In this document: positions 1-12,800 of the stretch, one piece after another
How the letters are laid out: every line of letters starts with the position of its first letter
Numbering within the stretch: position 1 is the first letter of the stretch
Assembly (NCBI GenBank): GCA_012295275.1
Contig: CM022667.1
Span: forward strand, 19,398,410 to 19,462,409
DNA length: 64,000 bases
Direction of reading: 5' to 3'
From: Chrysomallon squamiferum
Taxonomy: Eukaryota > Mollusca > Gastropoda > Neomphalida > Peltospiridae
Position numbers and translations under genes: made by a program
The notes under the pieces: generated by a model
Databases searched by the model: none
The model's input: the letters and a program-made list of their open reading frames with translations, nothing else
Told to the model about the DNA's origin: nothing

Positions 1-44
1 AAAAAAAAGATGCAAGTAAATAACATATAATAAAGTACACTCAC

Positions 45-1756
45 CACTACACCTCTGTCATAACCATAAAATATTCTTTGTTTCCGACTTGCTGTGTCTT
101 CCAGTGCAAGCATTGTGAACATTTCATCAACTCCAAACTCTGTGTTCACTGTAAGTCGTGGTATGTGGTATCAAAACACTACAAAGAGCACCATATCTTA
201 TATCTTACAAGCACTACAAAGAGTTTTATTATAACTTTGTATTAGTGTTATATCTTACAACCCAGCACTACAAAGAGTTTATTATAACTTTGTATTAGTG
301 TTATATCTTACAACCCAACACTACAAAGAGTTTTATTATAACTTTGTATTAGTGTTATATCTTACAACCCAACACTACAAAGAGTTTTATTATAACTTTG
401 TATTAGTGTTATATCTTACAACCCAACACTACAAAGTTTTATTATAACTTTATATTAGTGTTATTAATACCATATCTCACAACCCAACACTACAAAGAGT
501 TTTATTATAACTTTGCATTAGTGTTATATCTTACAACCCAACACTACAAAGAGTTTATTATAACTTTGCATTAGTGTTATATCTTACAACCCAACACTAC
601 AAAGAGTTTATTATAACTTTGTATTAGTGTTATATCTCACAACCCAACACTACAAAGTAGTTTATTATAACTTTATATTAGTGTTATATCTCACAACCCA
701 ACACACCATATTTAAATCAGTGTTATATCCAACAACCCAACACTACAAAGTTTTATTATAACTTTATATCAGTGTTATATCTCACAACCCAACACTACAA
801 AGTTTTATTATAACTTTATATTAGTGTTTATCTCACAACCCAAATACAAAGAGTTTATTATCTTTCACAGTGTTATATCTCACAAACAACTATAAAGAGT
901 TTTATTATAACTTTATATTAGTGTTATATCATATCACAACCCCAGCACTGTAATACAAAGTATTTTATTATAAATATTAGTTTTTATTATAACTTTACAA
1001 AGTGTTTTATTATAACTTTATATTAGTGTTACCATATCTCACAACCCAACACTATAATACAAAGTGTTTTATTATAACTTTATATTAGTGAACATATATA
1101 TATATATCCACTGAAGATTTTCATTATTGATGTTATATATGTACAGTAAAATAAAACCCAGTTCAGATTGAAATATAATTTACCACAAGCTATAACTGAG
1201 TATTGCATAATTCCTAATTAAGAATACTAATTAATGTAAGTAACGTGGAACAAAATATAAGTTGTATTTAAATGTATATTAAAATACTAATTAATAAAAT
1301 GAACCTGAAAGAAATTGGGGCCAAGAGTGATGAGCTCTCCATTGTTCCTGTTCATGGTTGCCAAGTAAATTGCATCAGGTGCCTTCGCTTGTGAAATTAT
1401 TTCAAAATCAGTTGTTAACAGCTACAGAATGAAAACAAAATTATCATTAAAAAACGTACATGCCAGTTAAGCATTTTTTATTTAAATTTGTATATCCATC
1501 TGTTTATCTGTATGTCTGTCAATCTTTTAATTTATAAAATATATACAAACCTTTATTATAATTTTAATAATCTTAACAGCTGCTTGGTTATATTTTTGAA
1601 AAGAACAAACAACAATGAATGATTAAATTATTTCTTTAAATGTTTATTTTCAATCAGTTTAATATTGATGAATTTCTTATATAGATATATGTTATTTTTA
1701 AAAATATAATGTAAATTTATTGTCATTAATATTACTACCATTTTAGTTATATTGCA

Positions 1757-1807
<51 letters not shown>

Positions 1808-2782
1808 TGTTACAAATATTTAGTATCTACATTAAGATACAGTTATAGCTGCCTACATAGAGAAACTCCTTCCTGTCAAGCCAGCAAATGAACTGGTTTG
1901 TTCTGGAAGAAAATACTGCTCGGTCCATGGGTTCTTCGGTTGTAATCACAGCTTTCTTTTGACCATCCTCTGCAAACAGTCGGAAGTGTCTGCCATCACT
2001 TGTTAAATATTGCTGCAAAGAATTTATAATTTATTATCAGCTTCATAATTCATAAAATTTAAATACGTTTTGTTATAATACTTGTGTACTACGTCAGCAA
2101 ATAACAACAAAATATATTTTAAAAAAGATTTAAGCATATAATTTTATATCTATATAAAATTCTTTTTAATCCAGGTTCTAATAACAAGATGTTTATTTTA
2201 ATTTATTTATATTCCATAATTCCTGCATCCGTCAATTAACATATAAATTCAAAATATTTATTAGTATCTTTTTATTCATTCTAGATGCATATCTACTGGC
2301 TACTTTTCTGTATCCACACAAACACACACACACACACACACACACAGACAGACACAAATACAGACATACACATATGCAGTTTATCCATATTTATAATTTG
2401 CAAATATGTAAAAAAAATAACAATAGCATTTTTATTATAGAAAAGATTCATCCCTTTTCTCATTTTTGGATCTTATTTCTTTACATACCTTTGTGGCTTC
2501 AATAAAGATAACTTGTTCTATTATGTTTTTATGTGTAACCTCCCTTTCATGATGAATGCCATGAACAACAACTATGTCTTTGAAATCAGATGAGGAAATA
2601 GCCTCTATTGTGTTACTGATGCAGTTTCTCAGTAAAGACCAGTGATACCGCGCCCTCCGTCTGATTTGTTCTTTTTGTCGCTGGACAAGAATGACCAGCT
2701 GTGCAAGGTCATCTGGATCTTCAATATCTTCATCTGGTGGACACACTCGTCTGACCAGCTCATAAAGATGTTTAATTGTCAT
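45..2782 (-). CDS. Unrecognised gene, 5' part of the coding region (continues past the left edge)
   Basis: Four exons read on the minus strand, all phase 0: 2782-2489, 2012-1857, 1421-1305 and 137-45, giving 220 residues. The ATG at 2782 follows an in-frame TAA three codons upstream, so it is the first start. The first 98 residues are helical and charged, with an acidic PPDEDIEDPDD stretch and a basic RQKEQIRRRARYHW helix. The following exons look like short beta strands (QYLTSDGRHFRLFAEDGQ, FICWLDRKEFLY, AIYLATMNRNNGELITLG, RIFYGYDRGVV), in the style of a WD40-like propeller. I do not recognise the family and assign no function. For the fourth exon an acceptor at 148/149 would create an immediate in-frame stop, so the acceptor after 138 was chosen. 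Each exon ends at a GT donor (gtatgt, gtaggc, gttcat, gtgagt). The intron 138-1304 is mostly satellite repeat. Confidence 0.6.
150..1090. repeat. Tandem satellite, about 53-54 bp unit, roughly 15 copies
   Basis: The unit contains caacccaacactacaaagag, then ttttattataactttg, then tattagtgttatatctta. Copies are very similar at the left and decay to the right, where units are truncated or carry small insertions. Within a unit AACACTA-CAAAG is complementary to CTTTG-(TAT)-TAGTGTT, so each monomer can fold into a hairpin. The array fills about 80% of intron 138-1304 of the minus-strand gene and stops about 30 bp from its acceptor. Confidence 0.9.
1757..1806. repeat. (ATT)n microsatellite
   Basis: About 16 uninterrupted ATT repeats in the intron between the second and third exons of the left-hand gene. 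Confidence 0.95.
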
Positions 2783-2914
2783 TGTGCTTTACAGTCTCAC
2801 AACAAACTAGATTTTATTTATACCTGAAAAGTAATGTATCCAGTATAAATAAGTTGTGTACAAGTTCAAAAATAATATTAACAACAACAATAAATATTAT
2901 TATTATTATTTTTA

Positions 2915-2918
<4 letters not shown>

Positions 2919-2990
<72 letters not shown>
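2919..2990. repeat. (GA)36 microsatellite
   Basis: A pure GA run 137 bp upstream of the start codon of the left-hand gene, probably in its 5' UTR intron or leader region. Confidence 0.95.
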
Positions 2991-2994
<4 letters not shown>

Positions 2995-3276
2995 TGTTTT
3001 CAACAATTTAAACTGTTGAGTAAATCACATATTTAACAAGTGACTGCATCAGTAAATTTGAAAACAAATAAGCAGTTACTTTATTTTGAAAGACAGAGAA
3101 ACTGAAATAAAATTAAAAAAATAATAATAAACTAAAGTCAGTCGGTAAAATGGCATTTTAGGCAACAAAAGTATGCAATTTGACACTGAACGGATGGTGG
3201 TTTTAAGTAACAGTTTGTAGTTTATCCTAAATAATCACGAATTAAATCAATATCTTGATAGTGTCCAAGAACCACT

Positions 3277-3348
3277 GTATGTATGTATGTATGTATGTAC
3301 GTACGTACGTACGTACATACATACATACAGACACACACACAGACACAT

Positions 3349-3390
<42 letters not shown>
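3277..3390. repeat. Palindromic GTAT/GTAC/ATAC microsatellite followed by CA and TA runs
   Basis: Runs of GTAT, then GTAC, then ATAC form a near-perfect inverted repeat at 3277-3329, because GTAT and ATAC are reverse complements and GTAC is self-complementary. CA repeats and then TA repeats follow directly. Confidence 0.9.
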
Positions 3391-3398
<8 letters not shown>

Positions 3399-3720
3399 TA
3401 ACTGAAACCAAACAATGTCTTTAACTACTTAACTTCTGAAGATTTGTGTTAAATAAATGAATTAGTATATTCTCAGGATACGAACCACAAACCTTGTTTA
3501 CCGAATGATTCGACTTCGGGTGCACAACGGTAATAACCTAAACATGTATTAGTTTATAAATATAATTTAATTTTTTTTTAATGTGAAACCTAGAAAAAAT
3601 AAATTGTTAACAAAGATGTTATTTAATACTGCTTCCGTTTTACTAACTATTTCAATATAACAAGGACACTGTACTTACATACAACAATCCAAAATTACCT
3701 AGTTTATAAACGATTGTTAT

Positions 3721-3732
3721 TCCGCCATTTTG
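3721..3732 (+). promoter_or_regulatory. YY1-like site, candidate promoter of the left-hand gene
   Basis: TCCGCCATTTTG matches the known YY1 consensus (GCCGCCATTTTG) except for the first base. It lies about 0.95 kb upstream of the ATG at 2782. An acceptor-like cttttcag on the minus strand just upstream of that ATG would allow a 5' UTR intron, so a start site here is plausible but not shown. Confidence 0.4.
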
Positions 3733-5324
3733 TCATTGCCATGGATTTCGTTGCAAACGAAATCGTGCATTATGATTAATAAAACTAACAAATAATTTAT
3801 AAAAACTGTTCAGAACATTAAAGAATTAATATAAGCTGAACATTTTAAAATAATTTAACACGAAATAGCTAAATTAACAAAATTAAAAATACTCAAATAC
3901 GTCGGGAATATCCGGATTCTAACGAAATAGTCCGAATGTCACATTTATCTATTTATATATCTATATATATTAATTTTAAATTCTTCATTCTTTAATTTTT
4001 TTTCCCCTTTATCTAGGCCTACCAAATTAATGAAACAAATGTGTGTATATATACATGATAAAATAAGTTAATTTGTTATTTTATGTAACTGATTATCTTT
4101 TGATAACATTTATACGTGGTGTGGGCGTAGATATATAATAATAAAATTAAAATACAAATCATTACAGAAAAAATAGTTATTTCAAATTATTTTTGACTTG
4201 CAATGAATAATACGGGACATAAAATTGTTAAAAGCATAATCTGTTCGTTTTTGTTTATAACCGTCTGCATTTTCTAAATAAATATTATTAGATTTATTAA
4301 GTAAAGACAATTATTTATATTATTATTCTTTAAACATGATTATTTCCATTAAAAAAAAAAAAAAAAAAACCCAAAACAAAACAAACAAGAAACACATGTA
4401 CATGCTTTGCCAACAAAATTTAATTTTATTATTGACATTAAGTTTTGTTGTTATTTTAATCTTCAGAAATACACATATTTTGTACAAAACCAGCAGGTGT
4501 CAGATTAGCGAACTCAGTTTGGTACTGTATTATACAGAACAAATTTTGCTGTGCTGTGTGATTCAAAGTACACTGGCCTAACTGGATATTTTGAATTCTG
4601 AACTTACCCATAGTTAAACAAATAAAAATATTTTCTCTTTTTTTTAAATGTTAAAAATCAACTCTTCAAACAGGCCTCAGATATTCCCAAGAAAATCATT
4701 CAAGAATATTTTACACACATTCCTCACCTATACACCATATGTTAAAATGGTTATAATAAAGTCACAGTAAATTAAATCCACTACAACTTTACAGGTTCTA
4801 GTTTGTGTTGGTTCTTTGTTACAGTAACTTAGTACTTTTAAGATACTGTCATTTTAGAACCTGATTTAGTGTGTGTGCCAGGAAAACTGTCATGGAAGAC
4901 TTGGTCATGACAGACGAAGAGACACAGGTTGTGGTGACAAAATGTGCATAAATTCTTTTTTCATAGTTTGTTTTTAAAATCATCACTGACCAGTTTGTGA
5001 GAGATATACAAATGCATTTGTTTTAAATGTTATGACAGGCAGGTTGTTGTTTTATTTTCCTTTTTATTACTGGAACCCAAAGCTTTAAGTATAAAACTAA
5101 GCTTAATAATATAGTGTTGACTACCTGTGAACAAAAATAAGCACTCATTACAGATTAAGCAAACATCCAATGTGCAAATGCTATACCATTAAATAAATAT
5201 TTTACCTTCTTAGATGAAAAAGAAATAAATAAAATAATTAATAAACATACTTAAAAAAAAAAAAATTTAACTAGTGCTTTGATATGCCAGGTAAATGAAA
5301 CATTGTTACTTCAAGAATAAAGCA

Positions 5325-5359
<35 letters not shown>

Positions 5360-7411
5360 TTTAGTTTGGAATAGTTACAACTGAACAAAATATGAAGACT
5401 GATTTTAAACTGAATCAAAATTTAAATTCAAAACTCATTTTAGGTCTCAGTTTAGAAAGTGTTATCAAACAAACTGCAGACTCAGTCCTGCTACTGGAAA
5501 CTAACTGATTTACAAAAGTCTGTTAGATCTGTAACTACAACAGGTAAATTATGTCTGGAATCTACCTGTTCATAAAAGAATGTACAGACCGATTTTTTGT
5601 GTGTGTATGTCAAACTGTCAGACACGACTTAAATCTGACAGCATCATTACACACACACTGAGAGACCAGCAGACAGAACCAAGTCTTTGTGCAGTTTATC
5701 AAACCTTTTACCTCATCATCACAGACCTAATTATTACTTTTTTTAAATCAAAAACAAAGAAATTCAGAAAAGTGAACAAAACTAAAATACAATGAAATCT
5801 GTGAAAGTAAGAGGTTCAGATCTTAAATGAACTATATATATAATTTTATTTTACTTCCCTAGAGTATAATGAAAATAATGTGTCAATACAGTTAAAATAC
5901 ATTTGCTAGCCTAATCATCCTTGGAGCTAGAGATGCAACCAGCTTCTTCCAACAATGACCGTTTTATTTAACAGCACATCAGCCATAATAAATAGTAGTT
6001 ATAATGGTGGACTACATGCTAAATAAGAAAAGCCCAGTAGCCCACAAATGAACAGAAACCCCAAACTGGGAAATTACTTCCAAAGATACACACCAGCCAT
6101 CTAAGCAATGGATAAACATTTGTTATGACTCAAGTAGAGTCTATTGCAGTAACTTACTGATGGATATATTACTCAGTCCTCCATTAGTTAAGGAAAAATA
6201 TAAACTAGTAATTTCTCAATTATTTATTTATCCTAATGTGATTCACAGAACATCATGGTATGTGTAATTATGTCTGTGAAACATCTTGTAGCTGAAAGAA
6301 ACACATTTTCTTTCCTGACTTAGAAATAACTAATTTTTCTGATTGCAGAAAATCATAAAATATGAGCTAGATTTGCTGATAATAAAAAAAAAAAAAAAAA
6401 CAACTTTTAATCATTATAAAACCAAGCACTAATTCAGGTCTCAGGTTGATGTGGTTATCACACAAGACAAAGATTTCATCTTTAAATTCCAGTCAGATAA
6501 TAATAATGTTGATTCTGTAAGAGTTCTTCATGAAAGGCTTTAAACATGAAAGAAACAAGAGAATCTGTTTGTGTGAGTGTAAATGAAAACTGTGCAAGTA
6601 AACTTAAACTAGACAGTTACATGTTTACACACTGGAAAAAGAAATTGAAATCTCAGTCTTATCAAACCTTTTACCTTTTCATCATCGACCATAAGTGTTT
6701 TGTACTTCTTGATTATTCAAATCTACTGCCAATGGCTTCTGGTTTCCCTTTCATAATAACAGTAAAACAATGCCAGTAATAGTAATAATAACAACAACAA
6801 TTTGTCAGTATGTTTTTAATAAAATAATACATTATTTTACAATATACACAAATATAATTTTCTTCGGCTCATATATAAACATTTAACTGCAGTTGTTTTT
6901 CTTTTAATTTATTAGAAATAGATAAAATTTCAAAATTTTATTTAATCTATTTCATTTATAAAAATTATTTGATTCATTCATCTGGAATTCAAAATTTCAG
7001 ATATACATGTTTCACTGGTTTCGAATTTTGTAAACCTGCATGTCACTATGTACAAATTTGCAGAATTTTTTAAAGCAGTTAATAATATATATCTGAATTG
7101 ATAAACATACTCACTCTTTCACATATACCAAAATACTTACCAACTATCATACAATATAAATTGTAATATAAAATATTTTATAATCACTTGATTATGCTTT
7201 ATATCTGCAGTGCATATGTATGTCTTAAAATGGTAATTTACAACAAAAAAAGAAATAAAAATGTAAATTAATAACAGCAAAAAGAAATAAAAGAAGAAAA
7301 GAATGAAAGAAATAATACATAGGAAAGAAAAGAGAAAAGAAGAAAACAATGGAAATCTATAAAACAGAATGGAAAAAATCATCAAAGAAATAACAAACAA
7401 AAAAGATTCAT
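3733..7411. other. Intergenic stretch without a recognisable gene
   Basis: AT-rich sequence with A/T homopolymers and TA/CA runs (for example near 5328-5360). No open frame with codon structure, splice support or family similarity was found on either strand. The right end must hold the 3' UTR of NBN. It contains a diverged direct repeat of about 330 bp (see 5441-6760). Confidence 0.6.
5441..6760. repeat. Two diverged direct copies of an interspersed sequence
   Basis: Copy A runs from about 5441 to 5760 and copy B from about 6436 to 6760. Both open with aggtctcag and ttatcaaaca-like sequence, share a GTGTGT-GTCAA-ACTG block, and end with tatcaaaccttttacct, then tcatcatc and a ga(c)c block. 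Identity is patchy, so this is an old duplication or two copies of one dispersed element. No terminal repeats or coding capacity were seen. Confidence 0.45.
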
Positions 7412-9790
7412 CTATCTTGAACGTTTTCTGTGAGATGGCAGTGGTTCTGAGCTGAAAAATAAAAATGAAACTGGAAATTAGTTTTTCATTAAATCATTTA
7501 TGTACATGAAGTAAACTAAAATGATAAAATAATAAAAATTAATAATGAAATAAACAATAAAAAAAATTAAAAATACTTTTAAATTAAAAGCCCAAACATG
7601 AAATATGGGAATGGTAAAGCTTTATTAAGAGGGTGCTTAAATTCAGTTGTTATTATTATTATTACTGTATTTAAGAACAATAATTATTACATATTAATGC
7701 ACCAGATATAGAAATTTCTAATTAGGAAGCCTCAGACACAAACAAAAAAAACACATGACTTTTGTCTTGCTTTCTGATGAATTTACTTAAAAATTAACTG
7801 ATCAACATTTCTTAATTAAAATTTCTTTTCAAAACACATCTGAGGAAGATTCTTACTTAAAGAAATCATCAACTACTCGGTCTCTCTCATTCTTCTGACT
7901 ATCAGCCTAAAAACAAGTTTTATTGTAAGATATAATGTAAATTATAAAAATGTTCAATATAATGTAAAATATATTTTATTTTAATATGTAAGGTCTTAAT
8001 ATAAAATTGTAACAAAAATTGATTTCACACAATATTAAAATATAAAATATTAAACATTAGATATATAAAATGGGGAATGTTAACAATAAAATGGATGATA
8101 TTTTATGCAAAGAATAACCTGTTTTTTAATTTAATATAAAAGTAAATGCATAATATATATTTGAATATGAAATTGAGATAAAAGCTTTCATCTCACCTGC
8201 AGTTCGTCTTTAAACCAATCATCAAGATCTTTCTGTTGACTACTGCTATGAACCACTAAATCACTTCCTCCGATGATATTTGGCAAACGATCTGAACCAA
8301 CGTGGAAAACCTGAAAGAATTGAGAACATTTTAACAATAACAGCATCATTGTTGTTCTCTAGATCAACACTCATCTGTGCAAAACAGCATGTTATTTTCT
8401 TCTTTTTTTTAAATTCATTGCAAATAAAACTCAGTAATAATGGTGGATAGGATAACTGCAAACTAATCATCAATAGGTATCTTTAAAATATTTTTAAAAA
8501 AAAACTAAAATAAAAATGTATCATCATAAAACACAAACCTTTTTGAATTTTTTGAAGTTCCTCACCAGTTTACCATTCCATCTGACAAATCCTGCAGGAA
8601 CATTTTCGTCAGTTTTCGTGTTGTTTGATTTTTGTATAGGGCGTTTAACAAGATCTACAAACACTGTGACGACAACATTTTGAGGTAAGTCATTTTCTTT
8701 CTCATACACTTCAGATTTGATGACTTGATACTGTCAGAAAACAATTTAACAGTTAAATTAAAAAAGAAACAAATTTACAATTTTGATAGTTTTGATTATA
8801 ATTAAGACTGCAATGGTGTAGTAATAACTGTGCATATTTAATTGTAATAACTTTTTGTGAAATTTAAGTTTTAAAGAATGTTAAAGATCATATCTCTTTT
8901 AGTTACAAATATCAAATTTTTCCCAGTAATTCTATGGATAAGAAAAATTGCTGAAGAATTATGTAAAGTTCAAAAAATGTTATTTGTGTTCTAGATAACA
9001 GCAAATAAGATAGGCTATTTTTTTTTCTTTTAAACAGAAAATTTTAAAACATTGAGACATTTATACAGTATATTATCTATCAATATTAAATCAATATTCA
9101 TTTAAATAAATAATTTACCTCAATAGGTTTTCTTGTTGTGAGAAATCCAGGTGGCACCTCATCATTTAAAGGCAGACAACTCTAAGTAAATAAATACACA
9201 ACAACAAATTAAGAAAGGTGCAAACAACTGACTAAAAAAGCAAGTAAACTGTTGTCACAGAGATAAAATTAAGATAAAGATATTAATTGTATCTACTCCA
9301 ATCAGATGTATATTTGTAGGTATTTAAATCTCTACATTCTTGTACATACGACAGTACATACCATGTCATCTTAGTGACTGTAACTGTAGAAAAACAGAAA
9401 ATTTACAACAAACTACATACATACGTATATACATATATACAAGAACACTGTTTTCAAGAAAATATTTTCATCAGCAGTGATTGCCAAAATTTAATAATAT
9501 CAAAAAATATAATTTAATAATAATAATAATTTTATATATATATAAGGTACAAAATTATGTGATACGTTTTTAAAATTGTATAGCTCTCTGAAACTTGTAC
9601 AACAGTTTGCACAGTATCTGTGAAAAAATTTCTTTGTATAGCTAATTTGATTCTGAGCTTTCATCCTGTTAATGAAAATTCTTTAAAAAACATTCAAACA
9701 AAACATATCTTTTATTACAACTTAGTTTGTTGGGGGTTTTTGGCTTCTTCTTGTTGGGCTTTTCTATAAAAATTAAGAAACTTCCATAGC

Positions 9791-9821
<31 letters not shown>

Positions 9822-12800
9822 TTAAAACCAGGATTTTAAGCAGTTTTACAACCACTTTTCACTCAAGTACATACTCCCTATCTTAATATATATATTTTTT
9901 TTAAAAGAGTCATTCCACAGCTAGATGCTGAATTTGTCCACTAATAATATATGCTTCAAGTATGTTGTTAAAAAAAAAAGAAAAGGAAAGAGAGTTACTA
10001 GTCAAAGAGTTAAAAACTCACCTGATTCACAGACTCAGTTTTATACACTCTCACTTTGTCTTTGTCTTCTTGTTCATCCAATTCTATCACTTCCTGTTTA
10101 ATCTCTTTTTTTGATGTCAGTGAATGAGAGATTATTTCTGAATCTTGTATTAACTGTGGTGAACCAGGAACTACAAAATTAAAAGTAATAAATCATTAAT
10201 AATTGCTAGAAAAATGGCTTTATCATTTATTATGTACAAATTAATGTTTAATATATTGTAATGTCTGAAACATCACACAGATGGCACAAATTTGTTTTCC
10301 ATTCATTACTTCTCTAACATGGCCCAAAAGACTAAGTGCTGGTATCCCTGGAAATTTACTGAATAGTTGTGGAGCAGTGACTAGAATTTGGAAATGGCTT
10401 CAAGGATATACTAACAAAGAATACACATTTTACTAATGTGTTACACTGGAATTTATTCCCTGTTTCTTTAGATCAATATAAGTTTTTCAAAAGACAATAT
10501 GGCAGAACATGTTTAATAAGAGGTAAAAGAAATTTTGTTTTCTTCCATGAAGTGAAAAGGTTACAGACATACCTGTGTTTTCATCTTCCTGTTTCACAGT
10601 CAACTGTTCTGTGTCCTCTTTTACATCTTCTCCCTCAATTCTTACAACACATTTCTTTTTGTTATTCACCTTGTCCTGAATAAAACGTTTATTATCATCA
10701 TCATCATCATCATCCAGTTGTCCTCTTTTCCGTTTTGGCTGAAGAGAAGAACCATGAGCTGCTGGTTTTAATGATGTTGATATTTTTCTATCCTCATCAT
10801 CACTGTCATCAAAAAGAGTGCCACCTCCACGGCTTGCTGCTGGTGTAGCTGTTGAAGAAATCATCTTTGATGTTGCACGCTCATCCTCATCACTGTCATC
10901 AAAAAGTGTCAAACTTTGTTTTCTTTTCTGGGGGACAGGGGAGGGTGATTTTGATGACCTTCGACCTCTCTTTGACCCTAAAACTGCTGATGTTTTTTGT
11001 GGTGTTTCTTTTTCTTGTTTCATAGTTACACTTTTAGATAATGATGTAATGTTAGGTTTTCCTTGTTCTGAAATTTGCACAGATCTAAAAAAAGGGGAAA
11101 AACCAATTATTCTAGCAAATTTATTTCATTATTTGACAAATATTGAAAAAAAAACTTCTTTCAAAAAATGTGTATTTAAAGTTATAACTACTTTGAATCA
11201 GCATTATTTATGTACACATATTTATATAACAGTGTGTGTATTTTTTGTTCATGTTTCCTAGGCAAACATGTCCATGTTTATGTTAAGGGGTCGCTTTTTG
11301 TTTTTATATTTTGTTTTTTCATTTTGGGGGTCAGATGATTTTTATTTCTTCCTTTGTAGACTGAAAAAATTAATTGGGAGTCCAAGTCTATATATATATA
11401 TACACAAATATACATCATTAGTACATACGTCATATTAAGATTACATTCAGTTTTATCTGCATCCATTGGTTCATCTTTGACCTTTGACACCATACTCACT
11501 TCCTGTAAATATGAATAATGTAAACATAGAAATAAAATAAAAAATTAAGATTAAAATAACAAATCTACTAAACTAATGAACTATCAGAGCAAAATGGATT
11601 ATTTGGGATAACAAAGTGTGAAAATGCAGAGGAAAAAAACAAAACATTAAAGAGAGGATAATTAATTAATTATTAAAAAATGAATGCTCAATGACACCAT
11701 ATACAGTCAAAACGAACAAGCTACTTGGTGTCAAACTGTATATACATATAAGGAATAAATTATTATGTTAAAAAAAATCTTATTACTTGAACTTTACTAA
11801 TTATTAATGAACAAGGCTAATTTTAAATTTCTAAATTTTGTTTTATTTAAAAATAATACTGTGTACCATTTTGCTACTTTTATCCTTTTTCTTTTCCAAA
11901 AGTTTGTTTTGTTCTGTTCTGAAAAACAATAGAAATAACTCACATCATTTATAGATGTTTTTTTTAAAATCCATTCTATTTTTATTTTATATTTGTAGTT
12001 TTTTATTAATGTATTTGTGTGTACATGTGTGTATGAATTTCTGTACATACATTATGTATAATGCAAGTAAATGTTATGCAATATGCTAGTGAGATATCTG
12101 TAGCAATATTTGAAGTTTGGTGTAATAGGAATACAAGCTTTAACAAAACACAAATAACACTTACTGGGAGGACAAGTCAGTATTTTCAACAAGAACTTCA
12201 AAATCCTGAACACTTTCTGACAATGACTGAGAGGGCAAAGGCAGCAAATTCTGACCTAAAACAAATTATATGATTAGCTTAGATTAAAAAAACCAGCATC
12301 TTTCAAAATAAGTTAATGACAGCTCAGTATTTGTGTTTATCAGATGTCAAATACATTATTTATTTTATATGTATATGTTTTATTACCTGTATCAACATCA
12401 GGATTACAATGTCGTTCTGTTGAACAGTACAAAACTGAATAACCAATTTCAGAATTGTGTATCATCTGTTTCCCTTTCCTGTGAAAAATTTGAGATTAAA
12501 AACAGATTTATAAAGATAGCTTTTTTCACATTATTTATTTTTAATATTAAACAGTTGTCATTCTGAAAATAACAACCCTTCAGTAATTTACAATACATTT
12601 AGAAATTTGTTAATTTTAATTTAGACAAATCAGACATCTTTGTTGGAGAGAATAAGTAAAGGAGTTTAAATAATTTAAATATTTAAGGTGACTTTACCAA
12701 AATTTAACATCAGTGAGCTGCATTTAGTTATGCACAATGGGTATCTTACTCTTCTTATTCACATTACTCCATTTGCAATAACTATCACATTAGCTGTGAA

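Noticed and set aside
150-1090. CRISPR-like regular repeats
   Set aside because: The units are contiguous and diverge, with no unique spacers, in a eukaryotic intron.
4336-4581. Small coding gene in the left intergenic region
   Set aside because: It starts in a poly-A tract, has no family similarity and has low-complexity composition.
11429-12165. Direct splicing of NBN exon 9 to the exon at 11502
   Set aside because: Phases clash and give a stop; the 52-nt exon 11918-11867 between them restores the frame.
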